A stretch of DNA of 64,000 nt, from assembly GCA_963704355.1 (NCBI GenBank), contig OY969891.1:1240001-1304000 (forward strand), written 5' to 3'. The position numbers and the translations under genes were made by a program. The notes beneath the pieces are model-generated. The model saw nothing but the letters and a program-made list of their open reading frames with translations. It did not search any database and was not told where the DNA came from. Source of the stretch: Bog-473 sp963704355. Lineage in GTDB: Bacteria > Actinomycetota > Acidimicrobiia > Acidimicrobiales > RAAP-2. Each line of letters begins with the position of its first letter. The stretch's first letter is position 1. Below, one piece after another: positions 41,558 through 49,447 of this stretch.

Positions 41558-43071
41558 GCACTCACGCTACCGGTGGCCTCGGCATCGACCGGCCCCGCGG
41601 TGCGGATCCAATTGGCTGTCGCCGGCATGCCAGGTCCCAGGTGGATGGGCACGTCGAAGGGCTCGGGCTCCAGCCCGGCCGCCTCCATGAGCTCGGTCAG
41701 GGCGTGGGGGATGGCCGCCGCGATGTCCCACAGCCGGGGGACGGCGCGGGAGTCGGAGGCCAGGCCCCAGTAGAGGACGCCCATGTAGCTCATGATGGTG
41801 ATGTTGAGCCCCATGCCGTCCATCACCGGGCCCAGCGGGAACATTCCCAGCATCTGGCTCCCACCCAGGTAGAGCGGGAAGTCCGGCCCGGGCACGTTCG
41901 ACACCACCAGGTTCGCCACGGGACGGTGGCGGTCCGCCAGCTTCATCCCGGTGTAGAGGCGCGCCGCCGCCGCGAAGACGTTGGGGGTGGCGTGCTCGGC
42001 CCAGTTCTGCAGCATGGTGGCCCCGAGGGCCTTGTGCTCTTCCTTGGCCCCCTTGGTGCCCTCGTGGATGAACCGGAGGCGTTCGATGGGGTCGTCGAGG
42101 TGGGTGGGCAGCTGCACGAACATGCTCGACACCTTGTTGGATCCCTTCAGCTCGGCCACGTCGGGCGTCACCGACACCGGGACCACCGACACGAGCGGGA
42201 TCTCGGGGAGCTCGTCGCCCGCCAGCAGGTACGTACGCAGCGCGCCCGTGACCATGGCCAGGACGACGTCGTTCACCGTCGTGCCGATCTCGTTCTTCAG
42301 CTTCTTGGCATCGGCCAGGCTGGCGGCGGCGAAGGCGACCCGGCGCCGGGCGTGCACGGCGACGTTGATCGACGTGCGCGGCGCGCTCAGCGGCAGCGCG
42401 CCCTTGCCGTCGGAGCTGCGCCGGATGCGGCGCACGCCGAAGATGTTGCGCGTCGTGCGCAACATGATCCGGCCCACGTCGAACGGCGCCACCAGGCCGG
42501 CCACCATGGCCTGCGAGACGAGCTCCAGGCCGGAAGGGATGCGCGAATCGAGCGGGCGTGCCGTCGTCGGCGTGGCGTCGGGCGGGTCGGGCTCCAGGTC
42601 GAACAGTACGCCGAGGAGCTCGGCGCCCGAGACACCGTCGATTGTGCTGTGGTGCATCTTGGTGACCAGGGCGATCTTCCCGTCCTCCAGGCCCTCGACG
42701 ATCCACATCTCCCACAAGGGCCGATCGCGGTGCAGCTGGCGGCTGATGACGTCCGCGGCGAAGTCGCCGAGCTCGCGCATGCCGCCCGGTGCCGGGAGTG
42801 CGGCCCGCCGCAGGTGGTTGTCGATGTCGAAATCGGGGTCGTCGACCCAGACGGGGTGGCCGAGCCGCATCGGCACCTCCACCAGACGGCGCTGGAAGAC
42901 GGGAGCGAGGGGGATGCGGTCGCTGATCAGCTGGCGGACGCGCCGGAACGAGTAGCCCCCCGGCACCGTGGACGGGTCGAACACGGCCGTCATCGCCACG
43001 TGCATGTGCAGGGTGGGCGTCTCCATATAGAGAAAGCTGGCGTCAAGCCCGCTGAGGCGTTCGGGGGTCAT
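41554..43071 (-). CDS. Wax ester synthase/diacylglycerol acyltransferase family (WS/DGAT)
   Basis: A 505-residue acyltransferase. The catalytic motif HHSTIDG (HHxxxDG) sits in VTKMHHSTIDGVSGAELL near residue 140; the conserved SFLYMETPTLHMHV N-terminus, VNDVVLAMVTGALR, and NLVVSNVPGPDFPLYLGG further down are typical of bacterial WS/DGAT. It would esterify acyl-CoA with fatty alcohols or diacylglycerol, giving storage lipid. GGAGG-type spacing before ATG 43071 is poor, but MTPERLSGLDASFLY is the expected N-terminus. First gene of a run WS/DGAT-VOC-tsaC-tsaD with overlaps. Confidence 0.93.
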   Translation of the reverse strand: MTPERLSGLDASFLYMETPTLHMHVAMTAVFDPSTVPGGYSFRRVRQLISDRIPLAPVFQRRLVEVPMRLGHPVWVDDPDFDIDNHLRRAALPAPGGMRELGDFAADVISRQLHRDRPLWEMWIVEGLEDGKIALVTKMHHSTIDGVSGAELLGVLFDLEPDPPDATPTTARPLDSRIPSGLELVSQAMVAGLVAPFDVGRIMLRTTRNIFGVRRIRRSSDGKGALPLSAPRTSINVAVHARRRVAFAAASLADAKKLKNEIGTTVNDVVLAMVTGALRTYLLAGDELPEIPLVSVVPVSVTPDVAELKGSNKVSSMFVQLPTHLDDPIERLRFIHEGTKGAKEEHKALGATMLQNWAEHATPNVFAAAARLYTGMKLADRHRPVANLVVSNVPGPDFPLYLGGSQMLGMFPLGPVMDGMGLNITIMSYMGVLYWGLASDSRAVPRLWDIAAAIPHALTELMEAAGLEPEPFDVPIHLGPGMPATANWIRTAGPVDAEATGSVSA

Positions 43072-43188
43072 GGAGGCTCCTTCATCACTCTTCCGTGCCG
43101 TCCATAACCTCGCACCAACTGCCGTGCGGGGGCAACTGGGAACCGTCTCCGACCAGGGCGGACCTGCGCCCGCTGCCCGGTTCGGGCG

Positions 43189-44487
43189 ATGATGGGGCCC
43201 GTGCCGTACGCATATCTGGCCGTGACGCTGGTGGGGGCCGCCGCGGTGGCTCTCGCCTACCGCCCCATCCGGCGCGAGCCCTTCACCGTGGGGAGCTTTG
43301 CCGCCGGCTGGATCGCGGGAGAGCTGGCATTCCAGAACATCGTCTGGCAGGTGGTGGCCACCGTCGTCTTCGTCAGCTTCGGCGCGCTCGACGGCTGGGC
43401 CGGCTGGCTCGGCCTCGGGGTGGCGGTCGTGGACTGGATCGGCCTCGCCGGACTCGGCCTTGCCGGCCTGCGGGCCGGCGACGTGACCGCTGCCGCCCTG
43501 GCCGAGGTACGGTCCGACGCGTTCCCGGTGCCGGCCGCGCCGACCGAGCCCGACTGGGGCCGCTGGTGGAGGGTGACCAGAGCCATCCCGTTCAAGTCGC
43601 GCGCGGTCCAGGCGACGCGCAATGTCGACTACTGGGGCGACGGCGACCGGCACCATCATCTCGACGTCTACCGGTCCCGTCTCGCCCCGCCCGCCCAGGC
43701 GCCGGTGATGGTGTACATCCACGGCGGCGCGTGGGTCATCGGGGAGAAGCGCGAGCAGGGCAAGCCGATGATGTTCGAGTTGGTCGCCCGCGGCTGGGTG
43801 TGCGTCGCCATCAACTACCGGTTGAGCCCGAAAGCCACGTGGCCCGACCAGATCGTCGACGTCAAGCGCGCCGTCGCCTGGGTGAAGGCGCACATCGCGG
43901 AGTACGGGGGCGACCCCGCCTTCGTCGCGGTCAGCGGCGGCTCGGCCGGTGGCCACCTCTGCGCGCTGCTCGCGCTCAGCGCGGGCGATCCCGCATTCCA
44001 GCCCGGGTTCGAAGAGGCCGACGCGTCCGTGCAGGCGTGCGTCCCCTTCTACGGCGTGTTGGATGTGACCCCTTCGCCGGAGGCCAACCTCTTTGGCTCC
44101 GGCATGCTCGAGATGCTCGAGAAGACCGTCATGAAGGTCAAGGAGGACGAACACCCCGAGGTCTTCCGCGATGCCTCCCCGACCTGCCGGGTCCGCGCCG
44201 ACACGCCGCCGTTCTTCGTCCTGCACGGCCGCAACGACACCCTGGTCCCGGTCGAGACGGCCCGGACCTTCGTGCAGCGCCTGCGCGCCGTCTCCCGCGC
44301 CCCCGTGGCCTACGCCGAGTTGCCCCTGGCCCAGCACGCCTTCGACGTCCTGGCCTCACTGCGGTGCCAGGCCACCACCTCGGCCGTCGGCGACTTTCTC
44401 GACGGCGCCCGGGCCGCCCTCGCCGACCCGCACCCCCAAGGTGCGACGCCCGCGCGAAATCTTTCTGACCTAGAGTCGCAACCTTGA
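43189..44487 (+). CDS. Membrane-anchored alpha/beta hydrolase (HSL-type esterase/lipase)
   Basis: A 432-residue protein. Residues 1-110 contain about three hydrophobic helices. The catalytic domain has the hormone-sensitive-lipase oxyanion motif VYIHGGAWVIG, the nucleophile elbow VSGGSAGGHLCALLAL, the acid in HGRNDTLVPVETA and the catalytic His in LAQHAFDVLA. ATG 43189 or 43192 both fit. It is divergent from the WS/DGAT gene, and both enzymes act on acyl esters, which suggests a shared role in neutral lipid turnover (inference). Confidence 0.9.
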   Translation: MMGPVPYAYLAVTLVGAAAVALAYRPIRREPFTVGSFAAGWIAGELAFQNIVWQVVATVVFVSFGALDGWAGWLGLGVAVVDWIGLAGLGLAGLRAGDVTAAALAEVRSDAFPVPAAPTEPDWGRWWRVTRAIPFKSRAVQATRNVDYWGDGDRHHHLDVYRSRLAPPAQAPVMVYIHGGAWVIGEKREQGKPMMFELVARGWVCVAINYRLSPKATWPDQIVDVKRAVAWVKAHIAEYGGDPAFVAVSGGSAGGHLCALLALSAGDPAFQPGFEEADASVQACVPFYGVLDVTPSPEANLFGSGMLEMLEKTVMKVKEDEHPEVFRDASPTCRVRADTPPFFVLHGRNDTLVPVETARTFVQRLRAVSRAPVAYAELPLAQHAFDVLASLRCQATTSAVGDFLDGARAALADPHPQGATPARNLSDLESQP

Positions 44488-44546
44488 ATCTGGCGTCTCG
44501 TCAGGTCTCGGGCCGACGTCCGGTGCGGAGGGAAGAAGGGGAAGCA

Positions 44547-45890
44547 GTGGGGAACAGAGCGACGCTCGCGCGGACTCGACGCGGCCGAGGTGGGGCAGGT
44601 GCCCCGGATCGATCCGAGGTGATCGGACGCCTGCTGAAGTGCAACGTTCGCCACGTGGTCACGTCCGGACTGGCGCTCACACTCGGGACGACTGCGCTGG
44701 CCCTGGGTACCGGCTCCGCCGGAGCAGCTGCCGCCTCCTCCACGCCCGGCGTCACGTCGAACTCCATCACGGTGGGCTCCATCAGCGACATCTCGGCGCC
44801 CATCGCCGGCTTGTTCGAGGGGGCCAAGGTGGGAACCCAGGCCTACTTCGCCATGATCAACAGCGAGGGCGGGGTCAACGGCCGCAAGCTGGTGATCAAC
44901 GGGATGGACAGCGCGTTCTCCTCGGGCACCGTCACCAACGAGGCGCAGAGCATCGCGGCGAACGACTTCGCCTTCGTCGGCGGCTTCTCGCTGCTCGACG
45001 GCGCCGAGAAGCCGGCCATCGACGCGGGCAAGGTGCCGGAGATCACCCAGGTGCTGAGCCCGAACCTCTACACCGACCCCAATCTCTACTCGGCGGTTCC
45101 GCTCGTCACCGGAGGTGAGATCAGCGGCCCGTTCAAGTGGCTCAAGAGCAAGTACCCCCAGGACGTGAAGGCCGTCGGGGTCATCGGCTCCAACTCGGCC
45201 GCCACCGCCGTCACGGCGGAGCACACGTTCCACAACCTGAGCAACAACTTCGGCTACAAGTGGGTCTACGACCGTGACGCCAGCTTCACCGAGACGTCGT
45301 TCCTGCCCGACATGATCAAGATGAAGAACGCCGGCGTGAAGATGCTCTTCGAGCCCACGCAGCAGGGCGCCTACATCTCCACCATGGCCCAGGAGAACCA
45401 GCAGGAAGGTCTCAACGCGCTGTTGGTCTCCGGTGCGAATGCGTACGAGCAGGGGTTCGACCCGGGCCCGGCCGGCAACGGGACGCTCATCACTACCGTC
45501 ACCGCGCTCTACATGGGCCAGGACGCCAAGGTCATCCCGGCCGTGGCCACGTTCGACAAATGGGCCAAGAAGGTCGACCCGCAGACCCAGCTCGACCTCT
45601 ACACACTGTACGGCTGGATCAACGCCGAGCTCTTCGTGCAGGCGCTCAAGGGTGCCGGGGCCGACCCCACCCGGGCCAGCCTCGAGGCGCAACTGGACAA
45701 GATCACCTCCTTCAACGCCGGCGGCCTCACCTCGACCCAGGACCCGGCCCAGAAGATCCCCGGGCAGTGCTGGATCGTGGCCCAGTACGACAACGGGACC
45801 TGGAAGCGCATCGCGCCGGACCCCAAGGCGGGCTTCGTCTGCAAGCCCGGCGGGTTCTACCCGAGCAGCTACAAGGGCATCTCGCGCTAG
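44547..45890 (+). CDS. Branched-chain amino acid-type ABC transporter substrate-binding protein
   Basis: A 447-residue exported binding protein of the LivJ/LivK (type I periplasmic-binding) family. About 34 basic residues precede a hydrophobic segment (SGLALTLGTTALALGTGSAG), so the export signal is long or the true start is further in. The mature part begins TSNSITVGSISDISAPIAGL and shows FEGAKVGTQAYFAMINSEGG, NGRKLVINGMDS and KMKNAGVKMLFEPTQQGAYI. It ends in a lid region with CWIVAQYDNG. The GTG at 44547 follows GAAGGGGAAG; a TTG at 44484 would lengthen it. It is the first gene of a three-gene LIV-type importer. Confidence 0.9.
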   Translation: MGNRATLARTRRGRGGAGAPDRSEVIGRLLKCNVRHVVTSGLALTLGTTALALGTGSAGAAAASSTPGVTSNSITVGSISDISAPIAGLFEGAKVGTQAYFAMINSEGGVNGRKLVINGMDSAFSSGTVTNEAQSIAANDFAFVGGFSLLDGAEKPAIDAGKVPEITQVLSPNLYTDPNLYSAVPLVTGGEISGPFKWLKSKYPQDVKAVGVIGSNSAATAVTAEHTFHNLSNNFGYKWVYDRDASFTETSFLPDMIKMKNAGVKMLFEPTQQGAYISTMAQENQQEGLNALLVSGANAYEQGFDPGPAGNGTLITTVTALYMGQDAKVIPAVATFDKWAKKVDPQTQLDLYTLYGWINAELFVQALKGAGADPTRASLEAQLDKITSFNAGGLTSTQDPAQKIPGQCWIVAQYDNGTWKRIAPDPKAGFVCKPGGFYPSSYKGISR

Positions 45891-45942
45891 GACACACCTG
45901 CTCTCCCGCCGTGGCTTCAGGAATGAGTGACGAGCAGCGGTC

Positions 45943-47874
45943 GTGAACGAGTTCATCAGCTTCGTGGTGGCCGGAGTGGTCACCGGGTCGATCTATGCGG
46001 TGACCGCGAGTGGCCTGGTGGTCACGTACAAGTCCACGGGCGTGTTCAACTTCGCCCACGGCGCGGTGGGCATGCTGATGGCCTACCTGTACTGGCAACT
46101 GTGGCAGGGCTGGGGATGGAACCCCGTGCTCTCGCTGGTGGTCGTCCTCCTCGTCATTGCGCCGCTGTTCGCCCTGGTGGTCGAGCGCGTCCTCATGCGG
46201 CCGCTCTACGGTTCGGCGCTCAGCACCATGATCGTGGTGACGCTGGGCTTGTTCCTGGTGCTCTACGGGCTGGTCTCGACCATCTGGGACCAGACGATCA
46301 CTCGCAACCTGCCGGATTGGTTCACGAGCGACCAGGTCAGCGTGCTCGGGGTCAACCTCACCTACGAGGACCTGATCACCGTGGGGTGCGCGGTGGGCGT
46401 GGCCGTGGCGCTGTGGGCGCTCTTCAAGTTGACCAGGGTGGGCGTGTCGATGCGGGCGGTGGTCGACGACCCGAGCCTGGCCTCCCTGACCGGAGCCCGG
46501 ACCAACCGCATCGCGGGCTTTGCCTGGATCGTCGGCTTCATGCTCGCCGGGCTCGCCGGGATCCTCCTCGCTCCCGGGTCCGGGATGAGCATCGCCATCC
46601 TCTCCGAGGTGGTGATCTTCGGCTACGCGGCGGCCATCGTCGGGCGCCTGAGCAGCCTGCCGTTGACCTATCTCGGAGCGATGATCCTCGGGATCTCCGA
46701 GTCACTGGCCATCGGATACGTCCCGGCCAACTACCTCAACGACGTGACGGCCATCCTGCCGATGGGGCTGCTGATCGTCGCTCTGCTCCTGCTGCCCCAG
46801 GCCAAGCTCACCGTCGGCCGGGTGGTTCGCCTGCGGCCCCCAAAACCGGCGAGCCTGCGTTCCACGCTCGTCGGTGCCGCCGCGCTGGTCGGGGCCACCG
46901 TGCTTTTCGGGGCCTTCGTCACGGGCACCAACCTGTACACCGTCGGGCTGGCCTTGACCATCGGGTTGGGCGCGCTGTCGCTCGTCTTGCTGTCGGGCTA
47001 CGGCGGACAGATCTGGCTGTGCCAATTCACCTTCATGGGCCTGGGCGCCTGGGCCATGACCAAAGTTGGCGGCGGCGATTCGGTCCTCGGCGTCCTGGCG
47101 GCCATCGGGCTGTGTGCCGCCGCCGGCGGAGTCCTCGCCCTCCCGGCGCTCCGGCTGCGCGCGCTCTACATGGCGCTGGCCACGCTCGCCTTCGCCGTGC
47201 TGATGGACCAGCTCTTCTTCACCAACCCGTCCATCCTCCCCAGCGGGTCGATGAACGTGGGGCGCCCCGACATCTTCGGGATGCACTTCGCCACCGACCG
47301 GGCCTTCATGGTGCTCGTCGCGGTGGTCTTCGCGGTCTGCCTCATCGGCGTGGGAGCGCTGCGCCGGGGCCCGTTCGGCCGGCGCCTGGTGGCCATGAGC
47401 GACAGCCAGGCCGCCTGCGCCACGGTGGGCATGAACATCACCCGGACCAAGCTCGCCGCGTTCGTGATCGCCGGCGGCATGGCCGGACTGGCCGGTGCCC
47501 TCTACGGCGGCATGTCCCGGACGGTCTCCTTCTCGCAGTTCGGTTTCGTGAACAGCCTGGTGCTCTTCGTGGCCGTGGCCTTGGCCGGCATCACCATCCT
47601 GAGTGGCGCGGTGCAGGCGGGCATCGGGGTGGCCCTCCTGCCCCTCATCGCCACGCACATCCCGTCCGTCTCCGGGTTCACCTACATCCTCTTTGGCGCG
47701 GGCATCATCGCGGTGGGGCGCAACCCCTACGGAGTCGGCCTGGTCTACACACGACTGGGCGAGTGGTGGGACGCGCGTCGTGCGCGGGCCGCGGCGGGCG
47801 GCGGCCTCGCCGGGAAGCCGCCGACGCAGGTTCCCGGGCCGCTGGTCCCCCAGGAGGTGCGCTCCGTTGGCTGA
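45943..47874 (+). CDS. Fused LivH-LivM-type ABC transporter permease
   Basis: A 643-residue protein combining both permeases of a LIV system. The first half (1-290) is LivH-like: FVVAGVVTGSIYAVTASGLV, FAHGAVGMLMAYLYW, SMRAVVDDPSLASLTGARTN (EAA-type loop). The second half (about 310-600) is LivM-like: LSGYGGQIWLCQFTFMGLGA, GPFGRRLVAMSDSQAACATV, KLAAFVIAGGMAGLAGALYG. In most bacteria these are two genes. GTG start at 45943. A C-terminal tail of about 40 polar residues runs into the ATPase gene, whose TTG start overlaps the stop. Confidence 0.93.
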   Translation: MNEFISFVVAGVVTGSIYAVTASGLVVTYKSTGVFNFAHGAVGMLMAYLYWQLWQGWGWNPVLSLVVVLLVIAPLFALVVERVLMRPLYGSALSTMIVVTLGLFLVLYGLVSTIWDQTITRNLPDWFTSDQVSVLGVNLTYEDLITVGCAVGVAVALWALFKLTRVGVSMRAVVDDPSLASLTGARTNRIAGFAWIVGFMLAGLAGILLAPGSGMSIAILSEVVIFGYAAAIVGRLSSLPLTYLGAMILGISESLAIGYVPANYLNDVTAILPMGLLIVALLLLPQAKLTVGRVVRLRPPKPASLRSTLVGAAALVGATVLFGAFVTGTNLYTVGLALTIGLGALSLVLLSGYGGQIWLCQFTFMGLGAWAMTKVGGGDSVLGVLAAIGLCAAAGGVLALPALRLRALYMALATLAFAVLMDQLFFTNPSILPSGSMNVGRPDIFGMHFATDRAFMVLVAVVFAVCLIGVGALRRGPFGRRLVAMSDSQAACATVGMNITRTKLAAFVIAGGMAGLAGALYGGMSRTVSFSQFGFVNSLVLFVAVALAGITILSGAVQAGIGVALLPLIATHIPSVSGFTYILFGAGIIAVGRNPYGVGLVYTRLGEWWDARRARAAAGGGLAGKPPTQVPGPLVPQEVRSVG

Positions 47875-49447
47875 CTCGGTGGGCACCGCCTCCCCCGCGC
47901 TGGTGGTCGAGGGCGTGTCGGTACGGTTCGGGGGGCTCCAGGCCCTCGATGCCGTCGCGCTCGATGTGTCGGCCGGAGAGATCCACGGCCTGATCGGGCC
48001 GAACGGCGCCGGCAAGACGACGTTGTTCAACGTGATCACGGGCCTGCAGCGCCCGACGCGGGGACGGGTGCTCCTGGGCCCGCACGACGTGACGGGCTCC
48101 AAGCCCCATGTGCGGTCGCGCCGCGGTCTCGGACGCACCTTCCAGCGCCTGGAGCTGTTCGGCACCTTGTCCGCACGCGAGAACGTCCAGATGGCGGCGG
48201 AGGTACAGCAGCACAAGCTCACCAGCGGACGGACCCCAGCCGAGGAGGCGGACTTCCAGCTGGCGCGCGTCGGGATCCTCCACGTCGCCGACGAGCCGAC
48301 CGACTCCCTCCCGACCGGCCTCGCCCGCCTCGTCGAGATGGCGCGTGCCCTCGCCACCTCACCCTCCGTCCTGCTCCTCGACGAGCCGAGCGCGGGCCTC
48401 AACGCAGAGGAGACCCACGGCGTCGGCGAGGTGCTCCATCAGCTGGCATCGGAGGGGATGGCCGTCCTCCTGGTCGAGCACGACATGTCCCTGGTGATGG
48501 CCATCTGCGCCCGCGTCGACGTGCTCGACAACGGGTTCGTGATCGCGCGCGGTGATCCGGCCAGCGTGCAGGCCGACCCCGTCGTCCAGGAGGCCTATCT
48601 CGGCGGGGGGACATCGACCGCCGCCCCACCACGCGCCGCCCCCGAGGCCCGACCGGTCGCGGCGGACGCGAGCGACGGTTCGCGGTCCGAGCACGGGCCC
48701 GACGGGAGCGAGGTGGACCCGGAGCTCGCTCTGTCCGCCGTCGGTGTGCGAGCCGGGTACGGGCGCATCGAGGTGTTGCACGGGATCTCGCTCGCGGTGC
48801 GGTCGGGCTCCGCCCTCGCGCTGCTCGGCCCCAATGGCGCCGGCAAGACGACCCTGCTCAATGCGATCTCGGGACAGATCCCGCTGACCGCAGGGACGGT
48901 CGACGTAGCAGGCCATCGCCTGGGGAAGAACGCCACCGAGCGGCTGGCGCGCTCCGGCGTGTGCCTGATCCCCGAAGGCCGATCCATCTTCCCGAACCTG
49001 ACCGTCTCCGAAAACCTCCTCATGTACACGTTCCGCCAAGCCGGCCTGAAGAGCGCCTGGGTCGAGGAGCACGCCTTCGAACGGTTCCCCGCCCTGGCCG
49101 ACAGGCGCAAGCAGCTGGCGGGCACGCTGTCGGGGGGCGAACAGCGGATGCTCTCCCTGGCCCGGGCGCTGACGACCGATCCCCAGATCCTGTTGCTCGA
49201 CGAGCTCTCCATGGGCCTCGCCCCGATCATCGTCGACCAGCTCTATGACCTCGTCGGCCAGCTGGTCGCTTCGGAGGGACTGACCATCATCATGGTGGAG
49301 CAGTTCGTCCAGACGGCGCTCTCCATCGCGGACGAGGCCGCGATCATGGTCAACGGCGAGCTGGTCAACCAGGGCAAGCCCGCCGACATCCGCGCGGAAG
49401 TCGTCGGCGCGTACCTCGGCGCCGACACGACCGGCGCGACGTCCTAG
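47867..49447 (+). CDS. Fused LivG-LivF-type ABC transporter ATPase
   Basis: A 526-residue protein with two complete ATPase domains. First (LivG-like): Walker A GPNGAGKTTLFNVITG, Q-loop GLGRTFQRLELF, Walker B VLLLDEPSAGLN, H-loop VLLVEHDMSL. Second (LivF-like, from about residue 285): GPNGAGKTTLLNAISG, CLIPEGRSIFPNLTV, LSGGEQRMLSLARAL, ILLLDELSMGLAP (Asp-Glu-Leu instead of Glu-Pro, common in LivF). A 60-residue polar linker joins them. Start TTG at 47867 overlaps the permease stop and follows AGGAGG. Its 3' end overlaps valS by 4 bases on the other strand. Confidence 0.93.
   Translation: MADSVGTASPALVVEGVSVRFGGLQALDAVALDVSAGEIHGLIGPNGAGKTTLFNVITGLQRPTRGRVLLGPHDVTGSKPHVRSRRGLGRTFQRLELFGTLSARENVQMAAEVQQHKLTSGRTPAEEADFQLARVGILHVADEPTDSLPTGLARLVEMARALATSPSVLLLDEPSAGLNAEETHGVGEVLHQLASEGMAVLLVEHDMSLVMAICARVDVLDNGFVIARGDPASVQADPVVQEAYLGGGTSTAAPPRAAPEARPVAADASDGSRSEHGPDGSEVDPELALSAVGVRAGYGRIEVLHGISLAVRSGSALALLGPNGAGKTTLLNAISGQIPLTAGTVDVAGHRLGKNATERLARSGVCLIPEGRSIFPNLTVSENLLMYTFRQAGLKSAWVEEHAFERFPALADRRKQLAGTLSGGEQRMLSLARALTTDPQILLLDELSMGLAPIIVDQLYDLVGQLVASEGLTIIMVEQFVQTALSIADEAAIMVNGELVNQGKPADIRAEVVGAYLGADTTGATS

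Noticed and set aside
41554..44337. A 927-codon minus-strand open frame extending the WS/DGAT gene upstream
   Set aside because: The extension is antisense to the esterase gene and has no ribosome site; the known WS/DGAT N-terminus begins at 43071.
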